Assembly (NCBI RefSeq): GCF_013403875.1
Contig: NZ_JACBNX010000019.1
Span: 56,914 to 120,913 of the forward strand
DNA length: 64,000 nt
Direction of reading: 5' to 3'
Source of the DNA: Burkholderia guangdongensis
Lineage (GTDB): Bacteria; Pseudomonadota; Gammaproteobacteria; Burkholderiales; Burkholderiaceae
Position 1 is the first letter of the stretch; each line of letters opens with the position of its first letter. Both the position numbers and the translations under genes were made by a program. The notes beneath the pieces were generated by a model that worked only from the letters and a program-made list of their open reading frames with translations, had not been told where the DNA came from and did no database searches. Below are positions 53,298 to 62,445 of this stretch, piece after piece.

Positions 53298-54444
53298 CTT
53301 GACGTCCTCCGCCGCCTAAAGACGGTGGATTCCCACAACCGGCGATGCACGTCCGCATCGGAGAATGTTCACCGCAGCGTTGGTATCACGATCATGCACG
53401 ACACCGCAGCCACTGCAGGCCCACTCTCTTATTCGCAGCCCCGCGATACCTTTCGGCCGCGTCGTGCTGGCTTTCGACCCGCACGCCGAACAGGACTGGG
53501 TAGAACCGCTTTCGTTCACTTCCTCGAACGTGGCCCCGTGCGCGATCGCTTTGTAGCGGAGCTTGTTGCGGAAGGACGACCAGGATGCGTCGTAGACGCT
53601 TTTCGCCAGCCTGGTCCTGGCCAGTTTCGATGCCGACACGTTGCCGACCGCGATGTAATCGAAGCGCCGCACCAGTTCGAGCGCGAGCTTGTGCTGGAAA
53701 TCGGCGCGGGCATTCGCCACCCGGGCGTGCAGTTTGGCGATGTGCCGTTTGTGCTTTCGTGCCCGTTGCGCTTTCGCCAACTTCTCGGCCGCGCGCCGGC
53801 CGAACCGGTCGTTGGGCAATTTCTCGCCGGTCGAAAGTGTGGCGAAGTCTTTCAGGCCGAGGTCGATGCCGACACCGGAGCGGATCGGGCGCGCCTGAAC
53901 ATCGGGCATCTCGATCACGATGTTCAGAAACCAGTGGCCGCGCGCATCCCGCGCGAAATTGGTGCCGTCCTTGATTTTGCCTTCGGGAAGCGGCCGGCTG
54001 CTGAACACGCGAAAGGTGTGGCCGGCGAAGCGGAACGCGTCGCCCTCGCGCTTCAGGTCGCGGCCCTTCAGCGGCACCCAGCCAAGCGATTTCCTGCCGC
54101 GATAGCGCAGAGAAGGGCGCCGGCGCTGGCTGCGCGATTTCGCGTATTGCTCGCACGTTGCGTTGACCGTGCCGGAGTGGATACCCAGTACCTTGCTGCT
54201 GCCAGTGGTCAGCACGTTCAGGTCGAAACCCGTCGGCCACTTCTTGTTCCACTTGAGCGCGTGCTTCTGCGTGTCGTTGCAGAAATTCCAGACGTAGTTC
54301 ACCGCCCGGCTTTGCTTGTTCAGCAAGCCGTTGAGCGACTTCACCCGGTAGCGATAGACAAGGATCATGCCGGTCATTCTAACGTCGGAATGCCGGCTGT
54401 CGACGGCGCTCCTTTCCTCCCCGCCATCAATGGCGGGGTCTCTC
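53298..54444 (-). mobile_element. IS1341-type (IS200/IS605 group) TnpB-only element
   Basis: The unit is about 1.15 kb and carries only tnpB. On the minus strand the right end overlaps the tnpB stop and folds as GAATCCACCGTCTTTAGG-CGGCGG with a GACGTCAAG end near 53298. This is the usual hairpin end of such elements and would be the 3' part of the guide (omega) RNA. The left end has a nine-pair CCCCGCCAT/ATGGCGGGG hairpin at 54419-54438. No Y1 transposase tnpA is present, so it cannot move by itself. Exact ends are approximate. Confidence 0.75.
53316..54377 (-). CDS. tnpB: TnpB-family protein with a changed RuvC-II site
   Basis: The 353-residue protein belongs to the TnpB/Fanzor ancestors of Cas12. 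RuvC-I D172 is present in GIDLGLKDFATLS, and RuvC-III D331 in HDRDTNAAVNIL. The zinc ribbon has C296, C299, C321 and C324. At RuvC-II the usual glutamate (E-D/N-L) is replaced by G245 in YIAVGNVSASKL. Other glutamates lie at E285, E286 and E289 just before the zinc ribbon. It may therefore have lost RNA-guided cutting or use a shifted glutamate. The start is ATG 54377 or 54368; the latter gives MILVYRYRVK, like other TnpBs. Confidence 0.88.
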   Translation of the reverse strand: MTGMILVYRYRVKSLNGLLNKQSRAVNYVWNFCNDTQKHALKWNKKWPTGFDLNVLTTGSSKVLGIHSGTVNATCEQYAKSRSQRRRPSLRYRGRKSLGWVPLKGRDLKREGDAFRFAGHTFRVFSSRPLPEGKIKDGTNFARDARGHWFLNIVIEMPDVQARPIRSGVGIDLGLKDFATLSTGEKLPNDRFGRRAAEKLAKAQRARKHKRHIAKLHARVANARADFQHKLALELVRRFDYIAVGNVSASKLARTRLAKSVYDASWSSFRNKLRYKAIAHGATFEEVNESGSTQSCSACGSKASTTRPKGIAGLRIREWACSGCGVVHDRDTNAAVNILRCGRASPVVGIHRL

Positions 54445-54454
54445 GGAGCAACAG

Positions 54455-55873
54455 GTGAATAGAAACCACGCGCTCGAGCGCGTTGCCGACTACTTCGACT
54501 CGGGCGCGTTTCTCGCCGAACTGAATCGCCGCGTCGCGTACCGCACCGAAAGCGAGGAGGCCGGCAGCGGCGACGCGCTCGCCGCGTATCTGGCGCACGA
54601 AGTCGCGCCGTCGCTGCGCGCGCTCGGCTTCGACGCGCGCGTCGTCGACAATCCGGTCGCCAAGCGCGGCCCGTTTCTCGTTGCGCACCGGCACGAGGGC
54701 GACGACCTGCCGACCGTGCTGACGTACGGCCACGGCGACGTCGTGCGCGGCCAGGACGGGCGCTGGCGCGACGGGCGCGATCCGTGGCGGGTGAGCGTCG
54801 ACGGCGAGCGCTGGTACGGGCGCGGCACGGCCGACAACAAGGGGCAGCACACGATCAATCTCGCGGCGCTGCGCGCGGTGCTCGACGCACGCGGCGGCCG
54901 GCTCGGCTTCAACACGAAGATGATCTTCGAGATGGGCGAGGAGATGGGCTCGCCGGGGTTGCGCGAAGTGTGCGCGGCGCTGCGCGACGAGCTCGCGGCC
55001 GACGTGTTCGTCGCGTCGGACGGCCCGCGCGTGACGGCCGGCCAGCCGACCGTCTTTCTCGGCTCGCGCGGCGTCGTGTCGTTCGATCTGCACGTGAACC
55101 TGCGCGACTCCGCGCATCATTCCGGGCACTGGGGCGGCGCGCTGCGCAACCCGGGCGTGGTGCTCGCGAACGCGATCGCGAGCCTCGTCGACGGCCGCGG
55201 CCGGATCAAGGTCGCCGCGCTGCGGCCGCTGTCGCTGCCGGACGCGGTGCGGCGCGCGCTGGCCGACGTCGGCGTCGGCGGCGGGCCGGACGATCCGGAT
55301 GTCGATGCCGACTACGGCGAGCCCGGCCTCACGCCGGCCGAGCGCGTGTTCGGCTGGAACACGCTCGAAGTGCTCGCGTTCGAAACGGGCAATCCGGCGA
55401 AGCCGGTCAGCGCGATTCCGGGCCGCGCGTCGGCGTCGTGCCAGCTCTGCTACGTGGTCGGCACCGACAGCGATCACGTCGAGGAGGCGCTGCGCGCGCA
55501 TCTCGACCGGCACGGCTTCGAATGCGTCGACGTCGCCGTCACGCTGCGGATGGCCGCGACGCGGCTCGACAGCGGGAGCCCGTGGGTCGACTGGGCGTCG
55601 CGGTCGATCGCGCGCACGCTCGGCGCCGCGCCGGTGCTGCTGCCGAACATCGGCGGCGCGGTGCCGAACGACATTTTTTCGGATCTGCTGGGTCTGCCGA
55701 CCCTGTGGGTGCCGCACTCGTATCCCGGCTGCCGTCAGCACGCGCCGGACGAACATCTGCTGGGGCCGGTCGCGCGCGAAGGATTGCGGATGATGGCGGG
55801 CCTCTTCTGGGATCTCGGCGACGCGCACGCGCTGCCGCGCGTCCCGCGTGAGTCAACAGTCAGTACAAAGTGA
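54455..55873 (+). CDS. M20-family metallopeptidase
   Basis: The 472-residue enzyme has the M20 zinc ligands: histidine and aspartate in TYGHGDVV, aspartate in YGRGTADNKGQH, and the catalytic glutamate pair in FEMGEEMGSPGL. A lid domain (about residues 210-370) contains AHHSGHWGGALRNPG. M20 enzymes hydrolyse dipeptides or N-acyl amino acids. The GTG at 54455 has CGGAG, which lies inside the left end of the TnpB element, so the element may have replaced the native leader. It is followed after 18 bases by a cysteine hydrolase gene in the same direction. Confidence 0.88.
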   Translation: MNRNHALERVADYFDSGAFLAELNRRVAYRTESEEAGSGDALAAYLAHEVAPSLRALGFDARVVDNPVAKRGPFLVAHRHEGDDLPTVLTYGHGDVVRGQDGRWRDGRDPWRVSVDGERWYGRGTADNKGQHTINLAALRAVLDARGGRLGFNTKMIFEMGEEMGSPGLREVCAALRDELAADVFVASDGPRVTAGQPTVFLGSRGVVSFDLHVNLRDSAHHSGHWGGALRNPGVVLANAIASLVDGRGRIKVAALRPLSLPDAVRRALADVGVGGGPDDPDVDADYGEPGLTPAERVFGWNTLEVLAFETGNPAKPVSAIPGRASASCQLCYVVGTDSDHVEEALRAHLDRHGFECVDVAVTLRMAATRLDSGSPWVDWASRSIARTLGAAPVLLPNIGGAVPNDIFSDLLGLPTLWVPHSYPGCRQHAPDEHLLGPVAREGLRMMAGLFWDLGDAHALPRVPRESTVSTK

Positions 55874-55891
55874 GTCAAAAGGAAGAAATCG

Positions 55892-56536
55892 ATGAAGCGT
55901 ATCGTTCCCGTCGTCGCGGACGGCCTGACCCGCACGAGCAAGCTCGAGCCCGCGCGCACCGCGCTGCTCGTCGTCGACGTGCAGAACTCGGAGATCGCCG
56001 ATGACGTGCGCGCCGAGCATCCCGACTACCATCGGCAGGTGACCGACACGGTGCTGCCGAACATCGCGCGGCTGATCGCCGCGTGCCGCGCGTCGGGCGC
56101 GGAAGTGATCTACACGACGATCGAGAGCCTGACGAAGGACGGCCGCGACCGCTCGCTCGATCACAAGCTGTCCGGGATTCTCGTGAAGAAAGGTTCGTGG
56201 GAGGCGAAGGTGATCGACGCGGTCGCGCCCGGCGACGACGACATCGTGTTGCCGAAGACGTCGTCCGGCGTGTTCAACTCGACGACGCTCGACTACGTGC
56301 TGCGCAACATCGGGATCGACGGCGTGATCGTCGTCGGGATGCTGACCGACCAGTGCGTCGACATGGCGGTGCGCGATGGCGCGGATCGCGGCTACTTCAT
56401 GGTGTGCGCGAGCGACGCGTGCGCGACGCATACGCAGGCGCGCCACGATCATGCGCTGTCGGCGTTCGGCGGGTACTGCCGGCTGTCGACGACCGACGCG
56501 CTCGTCGCGGAGCTGACGGGCGCGTCGCCGGTCTAG
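55892..56536 (+). CDS. isochorismatase-family cysteine hydrolase
   Basis: The 214-residue protein has the triad of cysteine hydrolases: D in LLVVDVQNSEIADD, K in VLPKTSSGVFNST, and C in VGMLTDQCVDMAVRD. It has a cis-peptide-like GVIVVGMLTD turn. Family members cleave isochorismate, N-carbamoyl compounds, nicotinamide or biuret. No N-terminal signal is seen. A GGAAG site precedes the ATG at 55892. It is in a likely two-gene operon with the M20 enzyme, suggesting successive hydrolysis of an amide, but the substrate is unknown. Confidence 0.87.
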   Translation: MKRIVPVVADGLTRTSKLEPARTALLVVDVQNSEIADDVRAEHPDYHRQVTDTVLPNIARLIAACRASGAEVIYTTIESLTKDGRDRSLDHKLSGILVKKGSWEAKVIDAVAPGDDDIVLPKTSSGVFNSTTLDYVLRNIGIDGVIVVGMLTDQCVDMAVRDGADRGYFMVCASDACATHTQARHDHALSAFGGYCRLSTTDALVAELTGASPV

Positions 56537-56539
56537 TCT

Positions 56540-57661
56540 TTATAGCGACCAGAGATTGCCGGTGCGGATCGGCACGCTGCCGGCGATATACGCGAGGTCC
56601 ATCCCCGGCCACGCGAAGCGGCGGTTCTGCCGCGCGAACAGCACGCCGGCGGTCGATGCGCAATGGCGCTTCACCTCGCCGTTGACCGCGTCGACGACGT
56701 CGACGACGGGCTCCCCGGCCGCGAGCCGCTGGCCGACTTCCGCGAGGTAGACGATCACGCCCGGGCGATCCGCGTGGATCACTTCGGTCGCGTCGAGCGC
56801 GGTCGCTTCGTGCGTCAGGTCCGGCACGCGGACGCGCTCCGCGCCGTCGACGAAGCCGCGCAGCCGCAGATAGTCGACGATCGCCCGCGCGTCGGCCTTC
56901 GCCTGATCGTGATTCACATCGAGCTGGCCGCGCAGCTCGACCGTCGTCGACACGACGGGCGACGGCAGCGGATGCGCGGGGAAGTGCTTCTGAAGCGCGC
57001 TCCAGAAGCCGTACGCAACCTCGTCGAACGCGTGGGTCGGCTGTGCTTCGGCATGAATCGTCGCGTGCGCGCCGAGCAGAGCGGACAGCGGCATCACGTC
57101 GGCGACCGTATCCGGTTGCGTGAACACGTGCAGCACCGATTCGCAATCGCAGTGCAGATCGATCACGAGATCGGCATCGCACGCGAGCCCGAGCAGGATC
57201 TTGCGCAGCGCGTGCACCGGGCGTTTCGCGTTGAGTTTCGCGATGCATTGCACGAGCGCCGCGCGCGCGGCGCGCACGTTCGCGGCGGCATCGTCGGTCA
57301 GCGTATCCGCGAGCGCGGCGGCGACCGTCTCGGCGAGCATCGGGAACGACCGGTTGAAGTTCTCGCCCGATGCCAGATCGAACCGGCCGACCGCATAGCT
57401 GAGCAGGGTCTGGTCGAGACCGATCGGATTGCAGACCGGCACGAGCACGACTTCGCCGAGCAGATGCCCGCCGTGCTCGAGATCCCGCAGCGCGTCGCGC
57501 AGGTAATGCGCGACGAGCAGCCCCGGAATCTCCGATGCATGCAGGCCGGCCTGGATATAGGCCTTCGGGCCGCCCGCCGTGCGCGTGCCGAAGCTCAGGC
57601 TCGTGACCTGACGCTGCGTGCCGGGCGGCAGGCCTTCGATGACGTGGTTGTGTAGGTTCAT
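56540..57661 (-). CDS. succinylglutamate desuccinylase/aspartoacylase-family protein
   Basis: The 373-residue zinc enzyme has the first ligand pair H-x-x-E in QAGLHASEIPGLL near residue 42. VPVCNPIGLDQ follows, with the asparagine/arginine substrate site as FNRSFP, and the third ligand is in VIDLHCDCESV near residue 165. A C-terminal beta domain (VIVYLAEVGQRLAAGEPVVDVVD) resembles a lipoyl-like hammerhead seen in family members. They cleave N-acyl amino acids such as succinylglutamate. It converges with the cysteine-hydrolase gene, three bases apart. Confidence 0.85.
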   Translation of the reverse strand: MNLHNHVIEGLPPGTQRQVTSLSFGTRTAGGPKAYIQAGLHASEIPGLLVAHYLRDALRDLEHGGHLLGEVVLVPVCNPIGLDQTLLSYAVGRFDLASGENFNRSFPMLAETVAAALADTLTDDAAANVRAARAALVQCIAKLNAKRPVHALRKILLGLACDADLVIDLHCDCESVLHVFTQPDTVADVMPLSALLGAHATIHAEAQPTHAFDEVAYGFWSALQKHFPAHPLPSPVVSTTVELRGQLDVNHDQAKADARAIVDYLRLRGFVDGAERVRVPDLTHEATALDATEVIHADRPGVIVYLAEVGQRLAAGEPVVDVVDAVNGEVKRHCASTAGVLFARQNRRFAWPGMDLAYIAGSVPIRTGNLWSL

Positions 57662-57749
57662 CGCGTGACAAAAAAACGAGGTCGTTCGATGCGTGGCGGC
57701 ATCGAACGGCCGGGGTTGAAACCGAAGCGTGGAGCGCGAAGCCGCCGCG

Positions 57750-59072
57750 TCAATAGATGCGCGCGTAGTCGCGGCAGATCGCCTGATCGTCCTTGTCGGC
57801 CATCGCGTGGAGCTCGCTTTCCTTGATGCGTTCGTAGCAGCCGATGAGCCGCGGATCGAGCGTCGCGCGCAGCACGTCGTCGCGGCCGAACGCGGCCATC
57901 GCCGCGGCGAGATCGCCAGGCAGCACGCTCATCCCGTACCTTTCGTATTCGGCTTCGGGGATCGTGCCCGGCTCGACGTTGACGAGCGCGGGCAGCGTGC
58001 GGCGCGTGCGCAGCCCGTCGATCCCGGCCGCGAGCAGCGCGCCGAGCGCGAGATACGGCGACGCGAGCGCATCGGCGGGCCGATATTCGATGTTCGCCTG
58101 ACGCGCGGGATCCGCGCCGTTCGTCGCATTGATCGGCGCGATGCGCAGCGACGCCTCGCGATTGCGGTCGCCGACGCACGCATACGCGGCGGTCCAGCTA
58201 TGCGGACGCAGCCGCTGATACGACACGACGCCGGGCGCGGTCAGCGCGGTCAGCGCCGGCAGATGCGCGTGGATGCCGGCCGTGAACTGGCTCGCGAGCT
58301 CGGACAATCCGCCGGGCCGGCGCGAGTCGTACGTGAGCGGCTGGCCGTCGGCGCTCCACAGCGACAGATGGATGTGCACGCCGTTCGTGCCGGCGTTGTT
58401 CGCGAGCTTCGGCGAGAACGACACCTGCCGGCCATGCCGGCGGCAGATCTCGCGCACGACCTCCCGCACCGACACCGCGCGATCCGCCGCGCGCAGCGCG
58501 TCGGCCGGACGGCACGTGACTTCGAACTGGCGCGGCGCGTATTCGGCCAGACACATCTCGGGCTCGATGCCGGCCTCGTCGAGCGCTTCGTGGATGTCGG
58601 TGCAGAGCCGCTCCTCGCTGCGCGCGGCCGCGAGCGAGAACGGCGGCGGCGGGTTCTCGATGTCGGTCACCATGAACTCGTGCTCGAACGACGCGACCAC
58701 CCGCAGGCCCAGCCGGTCGAGCGCGGCGATCTGCTGTTTCAGGTAATGGCGCGGGCAGGCTTCCCACGGCGCGCCGTCGAGCGTGACGATGTCGGACAGG
58801 AAGTAATGCAGCGGGCTGGTGCCGTCCGCGCCGCTGACGAACACCTCGGCGTCGCGGTCGGGCATCAGCAGCAGATCGCCGACGGGCCCCCACGGGTTGT
58901 CGGTGATCTCGCCGAACGGGTTCAGGCCGATGTTCGCCGGCACCCAGCCGACGCCCTTCGACAGCTGCGACGCGAGCCGCTCGCGCGCCATCCCGCGGCC
59001 GCGCGTGATGCCGACGTAGTCCTGACAGACGAAATGCACGAGCCCGGGGATGTTGCCTCTTTGATCAGTCAT
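57750..59072 (-). CDS. glutamine-synthetase-family ligase (gamma-glutamylpolyamine-type candidate)
   Basis: The 440-residue protein has the GS catalytic domain: metal-binding ASFEHEFMV, ATP/substrate site NNAGTNGVHIHLSL, and SLRIAPINATNG with a family-variant adenylation region. The N-terminal beta-grasp part is VHFVCQDYVGITRGRGMA, where VDlnG-R variants mark non-biosynthetic GS paralogues. Such proteins often ligate glutamate to polyamines (PuuA, GlnA-like). Its place among polyamine genes suits this. The ATG at 59072 has GAGAA. It is divergent from an RpiR regulator that may control it. Confidence 0.8.
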   Translation of the reverse strand: MTDQRGNIPGLVHFVCQDYVGITRGRGMARERLASQLSKGVGWVPANIGLNPFGEITDNPWGPVGDLLLMPDRDAEVFVSGADGTSPLHYFLSDIVTLDGAPWEACPRHYLKQQIAALDRLGLRVVASFEHEFMVTDIENPPPPFSLAAARSEERLCTDIHEALDEAGIEPEMCLAEYAPRQFEVTCRPADALRAADRAVSVREVVREICRRHGRQVSFSPKLANNAGTNGVHIHLSLWSADGQPLTYDSRRPGGLSELASQFTAGIHAHLPALTALTAPGVVSYQRLRPHSWTAAYACVGDRNREASLRIAPINATNGADPARQANIEYRPADALASPYLALGALLAAGIDGLRTRRTLPALVNVEPGTIPEAEYERYGMSVLPGDLAAAMAAFGRDDVLRATLDPRLIGCYERIKESELHAMADKDDQAICRDYARIY

Positions 59073-59202
59073 GGTTTCTCGACGTTTACAATCGCTGCAC
59101 GAAACAGGAAGCCAGTGCCGGACCGCTCGCATCGAGACCGTGCATCGGGTATGCTGCATTGGCATGAATCGATGATTGCATGCAGCAAATTTACTGTCAA
59201 TC

Positions 59203-59218
59203 TGAAACAAAATATTCA
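59203..59218. promoter_or_regulatory. candidate operator between glutamine-synthetase-like gene and rpiR
   Basis: A 16-base inverted repeat TGAA-N8-TTCA (TGAAACAAAATATTCA) sits 18 bases before the RpiR gene and 131 bases from the divergent gene. A second symmetry, TGCATGCA, occurs nearby at about 59177-59184. RpiR regulators commonly bind such AT-rich palindromes. Confidence 0.5.
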
Positions 59219-59235
59219 TTCCCGAGAACGCGAAG

Positions 59236-60075
59236 ATGACGGCGGACACTTCCCTGCGTCAGTTGATGCAGCAAGCCCAGGCGACGTTTACGGCGAGCGA
59301 GCGCAAGCTCGCGCGGCTGTTGATCGGCGGCAATCCGACGATGGCGCTCAGCACCGTGCAGGATGTGGCGGAGAAGGCGGGCGTCAGCGCGGCGACGGTC
59401 GTGCGGTTCGCGATGAAGCTCGGCTTCAGCGGCTATGCGGATTTTCAGCGGGCGCTGATCGCCGAACTGCAGTCGATGGTCACGTCGCCGCTGTCGCTGC
59501 TCGAGAGCGCGCCCGCGAAGCAGGAGCGTTCGTTCGGGCACGTGGTGGCCGGGCAGGTCGACGTGGCGGTGGCCGACATGCCGGGGATCGACGCGGTCGT
59601 CGAGATCCTGGCCGACAAGCGGCGGCGGATCTATCTGCGCGGCGGGCGCTTCAGCCATTTTCTCGCCGGCTATGCGCACGCGCATCTGCGGCAAATGCGG
59701 CCGAACGCCGTGCTGCTGCCGCAGGATCGGGAGAGCAGCCTCGATGCGACGCTCGACATCCAGAGCCGCGACGTCGTCGTGCTGTTCGACTTCCGCCGCT
59801 ATCAGGACGACACGATCGTGCTCGGCCGCGACTGGGCCGCGAACGGCGCGACGATCGTCCTGTTCACCGATCGCTGGCTGTCGCCGGCGACCGAATATGC
59901 GCAGCACATCTTCATCAGCGACGTCGGCAATCCGTCGGCGTTCGACACGATGGTGCCGGCGGTCGCGCAGGTCGAATACCTGCTGTCGCGGTTGCTCGAC
60001 GCGCTCGGCGACCGCGCGGCCGACCGGTTCCGGCAGCTCGAGGCGATCCGGGCGGCGTCGGCGGTCAGGGGGTAA
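59236..60075 (+). CDS. RpiR/MurR-family transcriptional regulator
   Basis: The 279-residue protein has the RpiR N-terminal helix-turn-helix (STVQDVAEKAGVSAATVVRFA then KLGFSGYADFQRAL at residues 38-72). A SIS phosphosugar-binding domain follows, where IYLRGGRFSHFLAGY and VVVLFDFRRYQDDTI occupy the sugar-binding loop region. The usual serine-rich phosphosugar loop is replaced by GGRFSHF, so the ligand may not be a simple sugar phosphate. Divergent from the glutamine-synthetase-like gene, with a palindrome between them, it probably controls that gene. Confidence 0.87.
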   Translation: MTADTSLRQLMQQAQATFTASERKLARLLIGGNPTMALSTVQDVAEKAGVSAATVVRFAMKLGFSGYADFQRALIAELQSMVTSPLSLLESAPAKQERSFGHVVAGQVDVAVADMPGIDAVVEILADKRRRIYLRGGRFSHFLAGYAHAHLRQMRPNAVLLPQDRESSLDATLDIQSRDVVVLFDFRRYQDDTIVLGRDWAANGATIVLFTDRWLSPATEYAQHIFISDVGNPSAFDTMVPAVAQVEYLLSRLLDALGDRAADRFRQLEAIRAASAVRG

Positions 60076-60128
60076 CGGGTAGGCAGGCGTGAGGGCGCGG
60101 GGGCGCGGGGGCGCGCCCCGCAGCGCGG

Positions 60129-61223
60129 TCAGATTCCCGACTTCAGCTGGCTCCACAGCCGGTGCTCGAGCCGCAGGATGTCGGCGGGCATCGGTTGCAG
60201 CGGGAACAGCGTCTTCATTACCGATGCCGGCGGATAGATCGTCGGATCGTTCCTGAGTTCCGGCTTCACGTATTGGCGCGCGGCGAGGTTCGCGGTCGGG
60301 TAGTAGACCTTGTTCGTGATTCCCGCGTTGATCTCCGGATTCTCGATGAAGTTGATCCACGCGAGCGCGGCGGCCGGGTCCGGCGCATCCTTCGGAATCC
60401 CCATGATGTCGAAGCCGACCGGCGCGCCGCTCTTCGGAATCACGTAGTCGATCTTGTACGACTTGTGCGCGTCGAGCGTGCGATGCTTCGCGATGTTCAC
60501 GTCGCCGGAGTAGCCGAGCGCGATGCAGATGTCGCCGTTCGCGAGATCGTTGATGTAGCCGGACGAGTTGAACTGCGCGATGTACGGGCGGATCTGCTTC
60601 AGCACGTCGAACGCGGCCTGATAGTCGGCGGGGTTCTTGCTCGCGGGATCCTTGTGCAGATAGTGCAGCACCTCGGGCAGCACGTCGGTCGGCTCGTCGA
60701 GCACCGACACGCCGCAGCTCTTCAGCTTCGCCGCGTTCTTCGGATCGAGCAGCAGGCTCCAGTCGTCGAGCGGCGCGTCGTTGCCGAGTGCCGCCTTCAC
60801 CTTGTCGACGTTCACGCCGAGGCCGATCGTCACCCATGCCCACGGAATGCCGTACTGCGTGCCCGGATCGGTGCTCTGCACCATCGCCATGATCGCCGGG
60901 TCGAGATTCGCGAGGTTCGGCAGCTTCGACTTGTCGAGCTTCTGGAAGATGCCGGCCTGGATCTGCCTGGCCATGAAGTTCGCGGACGGCACGACGACGT
61001 CGTAGCCGGTGCTGCCCGCGAGCAGCTTCGTCTGCAGCGTGTCGTTGCTGTCGTAGTTGTCGTACTTGACCTTGATGCCGGTTGCCGCTTCGAAGCGGGC
61101 GATCGTATCGTCGCCGATATAGTCGGACCAGTTGTAGACGTTGAGAACTTCGCCGGCGTTCGCGGCGACGCAGCCCGCACCGAGCAGGCAGCAGATCAGG
61201 GTCGTGCGTAGCGTGTTTTGCAT
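60129..61223 (-). CDS. potF: polyamine (putrescine-type) binding protein PotF-like
   Basis: The 364-residue protein starts with a signal peptide (cleavage near residue 23, ANAG). The mature part begins EVLNVYNWSDYIGDDTIARFEA, the PotD/PotF/SpuD start. Further blocks are GYDVVVPSANFMARQIQAG, YGIPWAWVTIGLGVNVDKV and a C-terminal IEFNPEINAGITN-like stretch (here NFIENPEINAGITN). It binds putrescine, spermidine or agmatine for an ABC importer. It lies 26 bases after aguA. The ATPase gene of the importer starts at 63792 on the other strand. Confidence 0.9.
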   Translation of the reverse strand: MQNTLRTTLICCLLGAGCVAANAGEVLNVYNWSDYIGDDTIARFEAATGIKVKYDNYDSNDTLQTKLLAGSTGYDVVVPSANFMARQIQAGIFQKLDKSKLPNLANLDPAIMAMVQSTDPGTQYGIPWAWVTIGLGVNVDKVKAALGNDAPLDDWSLLLDPKNAAKLKSCGVSVLDEPTDVLPEVLHYLHKDPASKNPADYQAAFDVLKQIRPYIAQFNSSGYINDLANGDICIALGYSGDVNIAKHRTLDAHKSYKIDYVIPKSGAPVGFDIMGIPKDAPDPAAALAWINFIENPEINAGITNKVYYPTANLAARQYVKPELRNDPTIYPPASVMKTLFPLQPMPADILRLEHRLWSQLKSGI

Positions 61224-61249
61224 GATTCGCTCCGGATGATGTCAGTACA

Positions 61250-62356
61250 TCAACGCATCTGCGCGGCGTATTGCGGCGACGTGATGCACGCGATGTTGCC
61301 GCCGCCGAGCAGGATTTCCCGCGTGTTCGGAATGCCGATGATCTTGTGTTTCGGGAACAGTTCCGCGAGCAGGCGCTGCGCGGGCAGATCGTTCGGATCC
61401 CCGAACTCCGGCACGACCACGACGCTGTTGCCGACGTAGTAGTTGATGTACGACGCGCAGATCTGCGTGCCCGCGACACGCGCCATCGCGGCGTCGCCGT
61501 GGTCGAGGCCGGCGGCTTCCTCCGCGGTCCACACGAGCGGCGCCGGCGCCTGCATCTTGTGGATCGTCAGCTTGCGGCCCTTCGCGTCGGTGGTGGCGCG
61601 GAGAATTTCGTAGGCTTCCTGATAGATCTCGTACTGCGGGTCGGACGCGTCGTCGGTCCACTGCAGCACGACTTCGCCGGGGCGCGAGAAGCACGCGAGA
61701 TCGTCGATGTGGCCGTCGGTCTCGTCGAATTTGCAGCCGCGCGGCAACCAGATCACCTTCGTCGCGCCGAGATAGTCGAGCAGCAGCTGCGTGAGCGCTT
61801 CCTTGCCGAGATGGCCGTTGCGGTTCGCGTTGAGCAGGCATTGCTCGGTCGTCAGCACGGTGCCTTCGCCGTCGCACTGGATTCCGCCCATCTCCGCGAT
61901 GAACGGCGTGCGATAGCGGTCGGTGCGCTCGGCTTCGAGGATCTTTTGCGCAATCTGGTCGTCCTTGTCCCACGGGAAGTAGATGCCGCCGTTCAGGCCG
62001 CCGTACGCGTTGAATTGAAAGTCGACGCCGCGCACGGCGCCGTGATCGTTCAGCAGCCACGCGGGGCCGCTGTCGCGGAACCAAGAATCGTTGACCGTCA
62101 TTTCGAGCACGCGGATGTGCGAGGGCAGCATCGCGCGCGCATTCGCGTACTGGCTCGACGACGCGCAGATCGTGACGGGATCGCTCTCGGCGATCGCGGT
62201 CGCGATGTCGACCCACACCTTCTGCGCGGGCTTGCCGCCGTTGCGCCAGACGTCGGGTCGCTCGGGCCAGCCGAGCCAGCAGCCGGCCTTCGGCTCGAAT
62301 TCGCCGGGGCAGCGGAAACTGTCGTGGCGGGGAAGGGTCGTCAGGGTACGGGCCAT
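61250..62356 (-). CDS. aguA: agmatine deiminase AguA
   Basis: The 368-residue enzyme hydrolyses agmatine to N-carbamoylputrescine and ammonia. It has the agmatine-deiminase sequence: CWLGWPERPDVWRNGGKPAQ, VNDSWFRDSGPAWL, the catalytic FDETDGHIDDLACF and GTQICASYINYYVGN. The C-terminal catalytic cysteine is C357 in GGGNIACITSPQ. The ATG at 62356 has a weak site. It is followed by potF on the same strand. No aguB (N-carbamoylputrescine amidohydrolase) gene is visible in the window; the cysteine hydrolase at 55892 belongs to a different family. Confidence 0.95.
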   Translation of the reverse strand: MARTLTTLPRHDSFRCPGEFEPKAGCWLGWPERPDVWRNGGKPAQKVWVDIATAIAESDPVTICASSSQYANARAMLPSHIRVLEMTVNDSWFRDSGPAWLLNDHGAVRGVDFQFNAYGGLNGGIYFPWDKDDQIAQKILEAERTDRYRTPFIAEMGGIQCDGEGTVLTTEQCLLNANRNGHLGKEALTQLLLDYLGATKVIWLPRGCKFDETDGHIDDLACFSRPGEVVLQWTDDASDPQYEIYQEAYEILRATTDAKGRKLTIHKMQAPAPLVWTAEEAAGLDHGDAAMARVAGTQICASYINYYVGNSVVVVPEFGDPNDLPAQRLLAELFPKHKIIGIPNTREILLGGGNIACITSPQYAAQMR

Positions 62357-62445
62357 GCAATCGCTCCATCGATCAGGGGATGTGCCGGCAATTCACCGGC
62401 ACGCATGGCCACATCGTAGGTTGAGTTTTATTGACGAACCATTGA

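Noticed and set aside
57729..60092. A 787-codon plus-strand open frame covering the glutamine-synthetase-like gene and rpiR
   Set aside because: It runs through two real genes and their divergent promoter and has no recognisable domain.
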